A stretch of 64,000 nt of DNA, taken from contig NC_064819.1 in assembly GCF_024166365.1 (NCBI RefSeq), positions 164,180,793 to 164,244,792 on the forward strand, in the 5' to 3' direction. Made by a program: the position numbers and the translations under genes. This document shows positions 14,737-25,111 of the stretch, piece by piece (the stretch's first letter is position 1; the number at the start of each line of letters is the position of its first letter). The notes beneath the pieces were generated by a model. That model saw nothing but the letters and a program-made list of their open reading frames with translations. It was not told the origin of the DNA and searched no databases. Source of the DNA: Elephas maximus indicus (lineage: Eukaryota > Chordata > Mammalia > Proboscidea > Elephantidae).

Positions 14737-15010
14737 CCCCCCTCAGCCAAAGATTAGACAGGCCCATAAAACAAAACAAGACTAAAGGGGCACACCAGCT
14801 CAGGAGCAAGGACTAGAAGGCTGGAGGGGACAGGAAAGCTGGTAATAGGGAACCCAAGGTCAAGAAGGGGAGAGTGTTGACATGTCATGGGGTTGGTAAC
14901 CAATGTCACAAAACAATATGTGTTCTAATTGCTTAATGAAAAACTAGTTTGTTCTGTAAACCTTCATCTAAAGTATAATAAGAAAAAATTAAAATTAAAA
15001 AATATTTCCA

Positions 15011-15255
15011 GTGAGCAGGACTTGACACTATGCCTGGTTACCAAGTAGTCTCTCTAAATCTCTACTTGATGCCTCTCAATGTTGGGTGTGTTCCAGGTCA
15101 GAGTAGCACAGAAGCTCTTAAGAGGTCTCTGGCACACCTCAAAGGGATATTTCAAATAATGGCAAAAAATATCCCATTCTACTTCTACTTCTATTTTTTT
15201 TTTTTTTTTTTTTTGCTTGACTAACATACTTTTGTATCTTAAGCAACCGTTAACC
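15011..15255. other. intergenic, no feature except T run
   Basis: Short AT-rich sequence with a T(18) run ending near 15214. No gene recognised. Confidence 0.5.
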
Positions 15256-15257
15256 AA

Positions 15258-15893
15258 CACTATGATAAAAGGAGAAAATATTGAAGTTGTCAAGGATTTC
15301 ATTTTACTTGTATCTATAACCAGTGCTCATGGAAGGAGCAGTCAAGAAATCAAACAACATATTGCACTGAGCAAATCTGCTGCCAAAGACCTCTTTAAGG
15401 TGTTAAAAAGCAGAGATGTCACTTTGAGGACTAAGGTGTGCCTGACCCAAGCCATAGTATTTTCGTTCGCCTCATATGCATGTGAAAGCTGGACAATGAA
15501 TAAGGAAACTCGAAGAAAAATTGATGTATTTGAATTACGGTGTTGGTGAAGAATATTGAATATACCATGGACTGGCAGAAGAACAAATTTTTCGTGGAAG
15601 AAGTACAGCCAGAATGTTCCTTAAAAGGGAAGATGTCGAGACTTCATTTCATGTACTTTGGACATGTTACCAGGAGGGATCTGTCCCTGGAGAAGGACAT
15701 CATGCTTGGTAAAGTAGAGGGTCAGCAAAAAAGAGGAAGACCCTGAACGAGATGGACTGATACAGTGGCTGCAACAATGGGCTCTGGCACAGCAACAATT
15801 GCCAGCATGGCACAGGTCTGGACAGTGGTTCATTCTGTTGTACATAGGGTCACTATGAGTTGGAACCAGCTGGATGACACCTAACAACAACAA
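15258..15893 (+). mobile_element. RTE (BovB-like) LINE, 3' end
   Basis: The polyprotein C terminus is readable in two frames broken by a frameshift near 15540 (GENIEVVKDFILL..., then WTM/RTNFSWKK-type text and YFGHVTRRDLSLEKD). It ends with the RTE tail 'cactatgagttggaaccagc' and 'acctaacaacaac'. It is more diverged than the 9.0 and 19.4 kb copies. Confidence 0.88.
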
Positions 15894-15966
15894 AGATATT
15901 TTTGATGGTTAATATTTGAATTCAACATTTCCCTTCAATCCATCTTTAGTACAGTAGTAAAGCCTG

Positions 15967-16783
15967 TGTATTAGTCAGGGTTCTCCAAAAAACCCATCAA
16001 TAATATATGAGTAGATAGATAGATAGATAGACAGACAGACAAATTTATTTGTGGCACCTGGAAAGTCAAGAATCCATAGGTTAAAAAGCTGGGAATTGCA
16101 TTAGGATAGTCTTGAGGTAGAATCCTTCTCTCTCAGGAAACCTCAGTTTCTCAAGACCTTCAGCTGAGTGGATGAAGCACATTATGGAGGGTAATCTGCT
16201 TCACTTAAGGTCAACTGACTTAAATGTTGTCGTTAGATGCTGTTAGTTCACACTGACTCATATTGACCTTGTGTACAACTGAAAGAAACATTGCCTGGTC
16301 CTTGGTCATCCTCACAGTCTCCGACATGTTTGAGTCCATCATTGTGGCTATTGTGCCAATCCATCTCTCTGAGGGTCTTTCAAACCCTCTTCGGTTCTCT
16401 ACTTCATCAAACATGATATCCTTCTCTAGCAATTGATCCTTCCTGATGAAATGTCGAACGCAAGCAAGTTGGACGATGTTCTGTTGTGCTCCATAAGGTT
16501 CCCATTGGCTAATTTTTTGAAAGTAGATCTCCAGGCTTTTCTTCCTTGTCTGTCTTAATCTGGAAGCTTCCTTGAAACCAAACCACCATGAAATACCAGT
16601 GGCATAGTTCCCAGCAGCATAGCAACATGGAAGCCTCCACAGCATAACAAACTGATAAAATGATGGTGGGATTTAAATGTTAATCACATGCAAATACCTT
16701 CTAAGTACCATCTAGACTAAGTGTTTGACTAAACAGCTGGGCACCACAGCCTAGTCAAGCTGACACATGAAAGTAACCATCAA
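15967..16783 (+). mobile_element. old LTR-like repeat split by an RTE derivative
   Basis: The element starts tgtattagtcagggttctcc, carries a (GATA)n/(GACA)n microsatellite at 16011-16042, resumes at about 16655 (tttaaatgttaatcacatgc) and ends gctgacacatgaaagtaacc. These are the two ends of a widespread mammalian LTR-type repeat. An internally deleted RTE copy interrupts it at 16217-16650. Confidence 0.7.
16217..16650 (-). mobile_element. internally deleted non-autonomous RTE copy
   Basis: On the minus strand the RTE 5' end (cagtttgttatgctgtggag ... agattaagacagacaaggaa) is joined directly to the RTE C-terminal coding region (LLEKDIMFDEVEN ... RWIGTIATMMDS) and 3' tail. The endonuclease and nearly all of the reverse transcriptase are missing. 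The same fusion recurs in the SINE at 24571. Confidence 0.85.
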
Positions 16784-17746
16784 TGTTTCTAAGTGGAGTT
16801 GCCACTCAGATGGACTAGGAGAATGGTGCACCTAAAGCCGAGGGAGAGGAGTTGCTGTCCCAGTGGGCCTGGAAGGCGGAGCTGAAGCCCAGGGCTGAGG
16901 GGTCTCTACTCAGAATCTGCAGTGTGGCCAATACCTGGAGTGTGGAGGGCATGGCCACTGTGTAAATTGTCTCAGAGAACAGAGGGTTATTTTCAAAGCC
17001 TTCAGGGCTAATGTGATGTGCTCTGTTGACTTGCTTGGTGCCTGTTATTTCTTCTTTCCCTCCAGTTTCTCCCATTTGTAATAGAAATGTATAGCTTGTG
17101 CCTGTTCTGCCATCGTGCCTTTGGAAGCAGATAACCTGTATTCTAGATTTCACAGATGAAGAGGAATTTTTGGATTCTGGACTTTGAGTTACAACTTTTG
17201 GTATGATATGATGGGATGGATGTTTTGCATGTTGCAAGAATGTGACTTTTTGGAGGCCAAAAGGTGGAATGTCATAGACTGAATTATGTCCCTCCCAAAA
17301 TTTCTATATTAACTTGGTTAGGCCATAATTTCCATTATTCTGTGGTTATCCTCCATTTTGTGATTGTAATTTTATGTTAAAGAGGATTAGGGTGGGATTG
17401 TAATACCCTTACCAGGTCATATCCCTGATTCAATGTAAAGGGAGTTTCCCTGGGGTGTGGCCTGCACCATGTTTTATCTCTCAAGAGATAAAAGGAAAGG
17501 GAAGCAAGCAGAGAGTTGGGGTCCTCAAACCACCAAGAAAGAAGTACCGGAAGCAGAGTGCATCCTTTGGACCTGGAGTCCCTGTGCCTGAGAAGCTCCT
17601 CGACCAGAGGAAGACTGATGACAAGGCATCTTCCTCCAGAGCTGACAGCGAGAGAAAGATTTCCCCTGGAGCTGACACCCTGAATTTAGACTCGTAACCT
17701 ACTAGACCATGAGAGAATAAATTTCTCTTGTTAAAGCCAAAAAAAT
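16784..17746 (+). mobile_element. L1-processed copy of a MaLR transcript
   Basis: About 486 bp of MaLR internal sequence (ending gaggccaaaaggtggaa) is followed by an LTR from 17270 (TGTCATAGACTGAATTATG). The LTR does not run to its normal end. It stops 17 bases after the AATAAA at 17716-17721, in poly(A) from 17739. A 10-bp duplication, taaccatcaa, flanks the whole unit at 16774-16783 and 17747-17756. Together these show reverse transcription of a polyadenylated MaLR RNA by L1 rather than retroviral integration. No intact coding frame is present. Confidence 0.85.
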
Positions 17747-17756
17747 TAACCATCAA

Positions 17757-17973
17757 AACCTGTAACTATAATATAAAGGGCATGATTTTATTCAGTGTCT
17801 TCAAAGCAATTTATTAAATGGCCATTAGTAGTATACATAGTATATAGTTTAATCATTGAAAGGCCATGGAGCTCCATGAGAACTGAGGTAAATAGCCTGG
17901 GCTCTAGACCTCATAGGGCTGTTTGATTTAAATGCTTTTGAAGATGCTACCTCACATACAGACAATTCAAATA
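17757..17973. other. intergenic, no feature recognised
   Basis: Short stretch of unremarkable sequence between the MaLR copy and the Tigger element. Confidence 0.5.
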
Positions 17974-18770
17974 TAGGTAGTCCCTGACTCAGGACGTATT
18001 TGAGTTACAACTCACACACTACTGTCTGTTTTTGGGTTTTGTTTTTGGTACATGGTATCATTAGCAATATCTACTACATACAACGTTGCAGCACATAACT
18101 TGCTGATGTGATCATTCTCAGATGTTCACTCACAGATGCTCAATGTCATGATTTACTGTTCAAAACATCGCCGTATAGCAGAGGAAAGAAATGCTGAAGG
18201 AGAAAGAAATAACAAGGAAGAGGAAGGAGAGAAGTTGTCAAAAAATTAGAAAAGATGAGCTGAAGTTTTTTCTAATCTAAATTAGGGGCTTCAATTGCTT
18301 GAAAACATGAATGGACCCAAATGCTGGTCACTTTGCTAAAGGTAGATTTGGGAAGCAGTGAGATGTTACCACGATATATACGAAAAGGAAGAAAGAAAAG
18401 GACCGTATAGACAACTCACTAATTTACTGACTAGAAATACCATCCCCATTCCCATGGATAATCCAAATAATCCAGAACCTTCCACAGATAGATAGCGTTA
18501 TTACTGACAAAATGCCAACATTGTCCAGCTCTTCATCGTCGGAGTAAATTTTTATGATTTGTATATTTTTATGTATGTATTAAAATATATCTGTAAGTTT
18601 TATATGTAACATTTCTAGTTCCCACAGACAAATAAAGAGTGGATTTATAAGGCAATAATAATGAAAACTAAAAAAAAAAAAGAGGTATTCAATATTCAGC
18701 TTACATCAGAACCAACTTACAACGGAGTGGTCAGAATGCAACTCCGCTGTAAATCCGGGACTACCTGAGC
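17974..18770 (+). mobile_element. TcMar-Tigger DNA transposon, decayed
   Basis: Imperfect terminal inverted repeats bound it: the left end reads taggtagtccctgactcagg and the right end, on the minus strand, caggtagtcccggatttaca. Degenerate transposase text lies between them. An internal poly(A) run is at about 18670. No intact frame survives. Confidence 0.65.
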
Positions 18771-18832
18771 ACGATAATAATCTAGATGCACCTGGTTAAA
18801 CTACTACTGAGACCACACAATTTCAGGGACAT

Positions 18833-19142
18833 GGTTGTTATAGTGTGCTAACGAGTCAATTCCGATGCATAGCATCCCTACAGGACAGAGTAGAACTGCC
18901 TCACGGGACTTCCTATGCTGTAATCTTTATGGAAGGAGCCCTGGTGGTGTAGTGGTTAAGTGCTCAGCTGCTAACCAAAAGGTTGGCAGTTCGAACCCAC
19001 CAACTACTCTGCAGGGGAAAGATGTGGCAATCTTTATGGGAGCAGATCATCAGGTCTTTTTTCCCGCAGAGGAGCTGGTAGGTTGAAACCACCAGCCCTT
19101 CAGTTAGCAGCCAAGCTGCTTAACCATTATGTCACCAGGGCA
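18833..19142 (-). mobile_element. AfroSINE, long form, split by a second AfroSINE
   Basis: The minus-strand copy runs from its head at 19142 (ggtgccctggtgacataatg) to its tail at about 18850. It is interrupted by a plus-strand AfroSINE at 18933-19028. Confidence 0.9.
18933..19028 (+). mobile_element. AfroSINE, 3'-truncated, nested
   Basis: Only the tRNA-like head and the first part of the long-form block (up to gggaaagatgtggc) are present. An 11-bp TSD, aatctttatgg, flanks it at 18922-18932 and 19029-19039. Loss of the 3' tail is unusual for target-primed insertion. Confidence 0.88.
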
Positions 19143-19189
19143 CCGATATTAAGCACCAGCAAAAAAGTGAGGAAGTTTGTAGGCTCAGG

Positions 19190-19378
19190 AATCACGTCTG
19201 AGTTTAGATCCTAGCTCCTTCTTACCAGCTGTGTGATCCTGAGCATGTCACTTAACATCTCTGTGAAACGGTGCTAACAATAGTACCTACAGAGGTGAAG
19301 GGGCTGCTGTGAAGCCTAAACGAGATAATTTATACACAGCATTTAGCACAAGGTCTGGCACTTCATAAATGCAAAGGA
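19190..19378 (+). repeat. MIR SINE
   Basis: It shows the MIR blocks in order: 'ctgtgtgatcctgagcatgt', 'cacttaacatctctgtgaaa', 'aatagtacctacagagg' and 'gcacaaggtctggcac'. Confidence 0.8.
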
Positions 19379-19424
19379 CTGCAGTAAGTGGCTATGGGGT
19401 AACTCTTTGTTCTTGGTTCCTGAG

Positions 19425-22400
19425 TTGTTGTTGTTGTTGTGTTGTTAAGTGCCGTCAACTCGGTTCTGACTCATAGCGACCCTATGCACAACAGAATGAA
19501 ACACTGCCCGGTCCTGTGCCATCCTTACAATCGTTGTTATGCTTGAGCTCATGGTTGCAGCCACTGTGTCAATCCACCTTGTTGAGGGTCTTCCTCTTTT
19601 CCTCTGACCCTGTACTCTGCCAAGCATGATGTCCTTCTCCAGGGACTCATCCCTCCTGAAGACATGTCCAAAGTATGTAAGACGCAGTCTCACCATCCTT
19701 GCCTCTAAGGAGCATCCTGGCCGCACTTCTTCCAAGACAGATTTGTTCATTCTTTTGGCAGTCCATGATATATTCAATATTCTTCGCCAACACCACAATT
19801 CAAAGACGTCAACACTTCTTCGGTCTTCGTTATTCATTCTCCAGCTTTCAGATGCATATGATGTGATTGAAAATACCATGGCTTGGGTCAGGTGCACCTT
19901 AGTCCTCAGGGTGACATCTTTGCTCTTCAACACTTTGAAGAGGTCCTTTGCAGCAGATTTGCCCAATGCAATGCATCTTTTGATTTCTTGACTGCTGCTT
20001 CCATGGCTGTTGATTGTGGATCCAAGTAAAAGGAAACCCTTGACAACTTCAATCTTTTCTCCATTTATCATGATGTAGCTCATTGGTCCAGTTGTGAGGA
20101 TTTTTGTTTTATGTTGAGGTGTAATCCATACTGAAGACTGCGGTCTTTGATCTTCATTAGTAAGTGCTTCAAGTCCTCCTCACTTTCAGCAAGCAAGGTT
20201 GTGTCGTCTGCATAACGCAGGTTGTTAATGAGTCTTCCTCCAATCCTGATGCCCTGTTCCTCTTCATATAGTCCAGCATACAGATTAAATAGGTATGGTG
20301 AAAGAATACAACCCTGACGCACACCTTTCCTGACTTTAAACCAATCGGTATCCCCTTGTTCTCTCCGAACAACTGCCTCTTGGTCCATGTAAAGGTTCCT
20401 CATGAGCACAATTAAGTGTTCTGGAATTCCCATTCTTCACAGTGTTATCCATAGTTTGTTATGATCCACACAGTCGAATGCCTTTGCATAATCAATAAAA
20501 CACAGGTAAACATCCTTCTGGTATTCTCTGGTTTCAGCCAGGATCCATCTGACATCAGCAATGATATCCCTGGTTCCACAACCTCTTCTGAAACCAGCCT
20601 GAATTTCTGGCAGTTCCCTGTTGATATACTGCTGCAGCCATTTTTGAATGATCTTCAGCAAAATTTTGCTTGCATGTGGTATTAATGATATTGTTCTATA
20701 ATTTCCACATTCGGTTGGATCGCCTTTCTTGGGAAGAGGCATAAATATGGATCTCTTCCAGTCGGTTGGCCAGGAAGCTGTCTTCCATATTTCTTGGCAT
20801 AGACGAGTGAGCACCTCCAGCGATGCATCTGTTTGTTGAAACATCTCAATTGATATTCCCTCAATTCCTGGAGCCTTGTTTTTCGCCAATGCCTTCAGAG
20901 CAGCTTGGACTTCTTCCTTCAGTACCATCGGTTCCTGATCATATGCCACCTCTTGAAATGGTTGAATATCAACTAATTCTTTTTGGTATAATGACTCTGT
21001 GTATTCCTTCCATCTTCTTTTGATGCGTCCTGAGTCATTTAATTTTTTCCCCATGGAATCCTTCACTATTGCAACTCAAGGCTTGAATTTTTTCTTCAGT
21101 TCTTTCAGCTTGAGTAATGCCGAGCATGTTCGTCCCTTTTGGTGTTCCATCTCCAGCTCTTTGCACATGTCATTATAATACTTTACTTTGTCTTCTCGAG
21201 ACGGCCTTTGAAATCTTCTGTTCAGTTCTTCTACTTCATCAATTCTTCCTTTTACTTTAGTGGCTCGACGCTCAAGAGCAAGTTTCAGTCTCCTCTGACA
21301 TCCATCTTGGTCTTTTCTTTCTTTCCTGTTTTTTCAGTGACCTCTTGCTTTCTTCATAGATGATGTCCTTGATGTCATTGCACAACTCGTCTGGTCTGCG
21401 GTCACTAGTGTTCAATGTGTCAAATCTATTCTTCGGATGGTCTCTAAATTCAGGTGGGATATACTCAAGGTCATATTTTGGCTCTCGTGGACTTGTTCTG
21501 ATTTTCTTCAGTTTCAGCTTGAACTTGCATATGAGCAATTGATGGTCTGTTCCACAGTCGGCCCCTGGCCTTGTTCTGACTGATGATATTGAGCTTTTCC
21601 ATCGTCTCTTTCCACAGATGTAGTCAATTTCATTTCTGTGTGTTCCATCTGGCGAGGTCCATGTGTATAGTTGCCGTTTATGTTGGTGAAAGAAGGTATT
21701 TGCAATGAAGAAGTCGTTCGTCTTGCAAAATTCTATCATTCGATCTCCAGCATTGTTTCTATCACCAAGGCCATATTTTCCAACTACCAATCCTTCTTCT
21801 TTGTTTCCAACTTTTGCATTCCAATTGCCAGCAATTATCAATGCATCTTGATTGCATGTTCGATCAATTTCAGACTGTAGCAGCTGATAAAAATCTTCTA
21901 TTTCTTCATCTTTGGCCCTAGTGGTTGGTGCGTAAATTTGAATAATAGTCGTATTAACTGGTCTTCCTTGTAGGCGTATGGATATTAGCCTATCACTGAC
22001 AGTGTTGTACTTCAGGATAGATTTTGAAATGTTCGTTTTGACGATGAATGCAACACCATTCCTCTTCAAGTTGTCATTCCCAGCATAGTAGACTATATGA
22101 TCGTCCGATTCAAAATGGCCAATACCAGTCCATTTCAGCTCACTAATGCCTAGGATATCAATGTTTATGCGTTCCATTTCACTTTTGATGATTTCCAGTT
22201 TTCCTAGATTCATACTTCATACATTCCAGGTTCTGATTATTAATGGATGTTTGCAGCTGTTTCTTCTCATTTTGAGTCGTGCCACATCAGCAAATGGAGG
22301 TCCCGGAAGCATTACTCCATCCACGTCATTAAGGTCGACTCTACTTTGAAGAGGCAGTTCTTCCTTAGTCATCTTTTGAGTGAATTCCAACCTGGGGGGC

Positions 22401-22633
22401 TTATCTTCCAGCGGTATAACAGACAATGTTCCGATGCTATTCATAAGGTTTTCACTGGCTAATGCTTTCCAGAAGTAGACTGCCGGGTCCTTCTTCCTAG
22501 TCTGTCTTAGTCTGGAAGCTCAGCTGAAACCTGTCCTCCATGGGTGACCCGGCTGGTATCCGAACACCGGTGGCATAGCTTCCAGCATCACAGCAACACA
22601 CAAGCCCCCACAGTACGACAAACTGACAGACAC
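19425..22633 (-). mobile_element. RTE (BovB-like) LINE, near full length
   Basis: This 3.2-kb minus-strand element is about the normal full length for the family. From its 5' end at 22633 (gtctgtcagtttgtcgtact) it carries a short untranslated region, an apurinic-type endonuclease, a reverse transcriptase and a C-terminal tail, then the 3' tail and an (ACA)n end. Frameshifts and one TGA break the coding region (see the pseudogene entry). It is the best-preserved of five RTE copies here and a plausible template family for the AfroSINEs. Confidence 0.95.
19445..22444 (-). pseudogene. RTE polyprotein (endonuclease-reverse transcriptase), broken
   Basis: Reading the minus strand: an N-terminal stretch (22444-22217) ends at TGA just before MNLGKLEIIKSEM. 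The endonuclease (22213-21272) shows ISELKWTG, IQIYAPT, YTWTSPDGTHRNEIDYI and the terminal GTDHQLL. The usual GDWNAKVG metal-binding motif reads AGNWNAKVG, a catalytic Asp-to-Asn change. A gap of about 200 bases with frame breaks separates it from the reverse transcriptase (21066-20080), which keeps IDYAKAFDCVDH, RQGCILSPYLFN and YADDTTLL. The C-terminal part (20083-19445) ends QRKRGRPSTRW. The copy cannot make a functional protein as it stands. Confidence 0.93.
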
Positions 22634-23431
22634 GTGGAGAGGAACCTCTAAAACGTTGGAGTTTCTGCAGTAACTGAAGTGTCCAGACATGCCTGAGAGT
22701 TTATGAAAAGGAAGCGACTCAAGTGGGGACTTGAGACAAAGCGCAGCACAGTACCTGTAGTATGCTGCCTTTCCTGTAAGCCTGAGGGGGAATAAAGAAA
22801 TATGCATCTACCTGCTCATTTGTGCAATACGCACAGATAGGATAAACCAGAAAAATGAGATTGGTTACTTGCTACAAGTAAGCAGGGATGGGATAGAAAG
22901 AATGGGGATGGGTGGGAACAGGGAAGAAAGGGATATGGGGGAGGGGATTGTGACACGCCTTCGAGCATAACCTTCTGAATAGTTCTAACATGGGAGCTGT
23001 GCAGTAGCACATACTCCGAAAGTAAATCAATCAGTCAGAATGTGGATAGAGGAGAGGTATTCTGAAACACTAACAGTAACAGCTGAAGCTAACTCTATTC
23101 AGATGTATCCAGACACATCCGAGGGTTTATGAAAAGCAAATGACTCAAGTGGGGACTTCAGACAAAGTACAAAACAGACTTAAGAGGATGGGGAAGAAAA
23201 GAACTAACTTAAATAACTTTGGAAAATAGCACTAAAGCTGAAGCACATTTTTCACAGGTGTATGGGTTAGCAGATGTGATTGAGCAAGTAAGTAAATACG
23301 TTGTAGACAGCCAGGTTTATTGTTGCCAGAGAAAGGAGTTACAAATAAAGAAAGGAGGAGTGTTAGAATACACCCGATGATTTTGTATTGGAATCAGAGA
23401 TATCATTATGAATTCTTGGTTTTTAATACAT
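22634..23431. other. intergenic with a duplicated ~72-bp block
   Basis: No gene is recognised. A block at about 22678-22750 (gagagtttatgaaaaggaag ... gactcaagtggggacttgag) recurs at about 23104-23175 with several mismatches, 425 bp away in the same orientation. Confidence 0.6.
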
Positions 23432-23632
23432 ATGTTGTTGTTGTTAGTTGTTGTCAAGTCAATTTCAACTCACAGTGAGCCCATGTGTGTAGAGTAGAAC
23501 CATTCCATAGGGTTTTCAAGGCTGTGACTTTTCAGAAGCAAATCACCAGTCTGACTTACAAAGTGCCTTTGGGCGGTTTCAACTACCGGCCTTAATGGAT
23601 CACTTAACCGTGCCACTCAGAAACTCCTTTAA
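23432..23632 (-). mobile_element. AfroSINE, long form, diverged
   Basis: The tail is near 23440 (tcaagtcaatttcaactcac) and the head near 23630 (gtgccactcagaaactcc). It is more diverged than most copies here. Confidence 0.8.
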
Positions 23633-24219
23633 TATATATATACAGATACAGAAGTGTAGGTATGTGTATGTATTCATAGATTTCCTAGCTCTGTCTGCTG
23701 AGAAGACCTAGAAGCAACAATACTCCAGTAGTTATAAGCATACTTAGCAGTTAGATCTTGGTTTCTAAACACTGTTCTCCAAAAAAGGAATCAGGGCTCC
23801 ATGGATTCCAAGGCTGGATCAGAGAAAATACCAGGAAAAAAACATCTTGTGGTGCCAGTAAGGAAGTGCTCAAAAAAACATGGGGACATGTTGAAAGGAC
23901 CCAGGAGCGGTTCCCCAATGCATGAAAAAGTAGAGTAATAAGTATAACTCATGGAAGATAACAAATATCTGAGTCCATACTGATATAATTAAATAAGTAA
24001 ATGGGGAGAAGGGACAGCTGTTCTTTACAGTAAAATTCCATTAATATAGAAAGAAGAAAGCAGAAAACTATTGCTAGACAAATCACAGCAGTCATTGTTT
24101 CAAGCAAGAATCATCAATGGATAATAAAATCAGTGGGCAAAAACATGATGAAAAATAGTGTATTTATATATTCTCAAAGTATCTCACTACAAAATGCTTA
24201 TTCATGACAAAGGGAAAAA
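23633..24219. other. intergenic, no feature recognised
   Basis: AT-rich sequence with no repeat or gene I can name. Confidence 0.45.
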
Positions 24220-24570
24220 CAGTAACTGTACAGTGGTGGACTGTTACAGCTTTAAGTGGCAGACACTACCTTCATCGGGCGATCACAGTTAACCTCACCA
24301 GTAAAAGACACTGACATCCTGAGAGGGTGCACTGAGGTCATGACATCACCTCTGTAGTATTGCTGCCAAAAATGCATCACCTGAATTTAATCACGAAAAA
24401 CATTTAAAAACCTAAGTTTAGGTACACTCTACAAAACAGCTGTCCAGGGCTCTTGAAAAGTGTCAGGGACTTGAATGACAAAGAAAAAAAAAAAAGACTG
24501 AGGAACTACCAACTACCCCACATGAAAAAAAAAAAAAACAAAAAACCCACATTAGAGACTAAAAAAACCT

Positions 24571-25111
24571 GATGGGGCAGTGGTGGTTCAGGAGTAAATT
24601 CTTGCCTTTCACGTGGGAAACCCAGGTTTGCTTTCCAGCCGATGCACCTGATGCACACCCGCTACTTATCTGTCAGTGGGGCTTTATGTGTTGCTATGAT
24701 GCTAAACAGGTTTCAGCAGAACTTTTAGATTTTTTTTTTTTTAGATTAAGACAGATGAGAAAGAAAGGCCTGGCAATCTACTTCTAAAAGTCAGCCAATG
24801 AAAACCCTATGTATCACAACTGTCTGATCCACAACCAATCATAGAGATGGTGCAGGACTGGACAGCATTTTGTTCTGTTGTCCACTTGTCCCACAAATCA
24901 GGGACAAGTGGACAGCAGCTAAAAAAAAAAAAAGGACCCAAACTCGTTGCCATTGAGTTGATTCCAGCTCATAGTGAGTCTATAGGACAGAGTAGAACTA
25001 CCCCACAAGGTCTCCAAGGAGTGGTTGGGAGATTTGAACTGCTGGCCTTTTAGATAGCAGCCAAGCTCTTAAGCACTGCGCCACCAGGGGTCCATCTAGC
25101 AACAACAAAAC
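24571..25111 (+). mobile_element. tRNA-Gly-headed, RTE-derived composite SINE
   Basis: The first ~75 bp resemble tRNA-Gly: gcagtggtggttcaggagta (A-box region), cttgcctttcacgtgggaaa and the B-box-like ggtttgctttcc. RTE 5' sequence follows (ttgctatgatgctaaacagg ... agattaagacagatgagaaa), then RTE C-terminal sequence (gagatggtgcaggactggac) and a caacaacaaaac end. An AfroSINE interrupts it at 24932-25094. It looks like a non-autonomous element mobilised by RTE, distinct from the common AfroSINE. Confidence 0.75.
24932..25094 (-). mobile_element. AfroSINE, short form, nested
   Basis: A minus-strand copy with its head at 25094 (accaggggtcca on plus) and tail near 24945 (gccattgagttgattccagc). It sits in the 3' end of the tRNA-Gly composite element. 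Confidence 0.88.

Larger units (their letters stand above)
12528..14997 (+). mobile_element. L1 LINE, 5'-truncated, split by an LTR
   Basis: It contains the 3' part of ORF2 (broken frames) and the L1 3' UTR, ending in an A-rich tail. A 13-bp TSD, aaaaatatttcca, at 12515-12527 and 14998-15010 fixes both ends. A MaLR-type LTR (12691-13207) interrupts it with its own 5-bp TSD, and a poly(T) insertion lies at 14700-14715. The 3' UTR type (ggttggtaaccaatgtcaca) is shared with the copies at 38.6-39.2 and 50.9-51.3 kb and differs from the other L1s here. Confidence 0.93.

Noticed and set aside
16011-16042. CRISPR-like or regulatory short repeats
   Set aside because: It is a plain (GATA)n/(GACA)n microsatellite inside an old mammalian repeat.
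16784-17746. Provirus with coding capacity
   Set aside because: MaLR internal sequence here has no open frame of note, and the copy lacks a 5' LTR. It is a processed non-coding derivative.
20080-21066. Reverse transcriptase as part of a novel host system
   Set aside because: Motifs, order, length and 3' tail are those of a BovB-like RTE retrotransposon, with related copies at 3.2, 9.0, 15.3 and 31.5 kb.
24571-24645. Possible functional tRNA-Gly gene
   Set aside because: The A- and B-box regions are degenerate, the acceptor stem does not pair properly and RTE-derived sequence follows directly. It is the head of a SINE.
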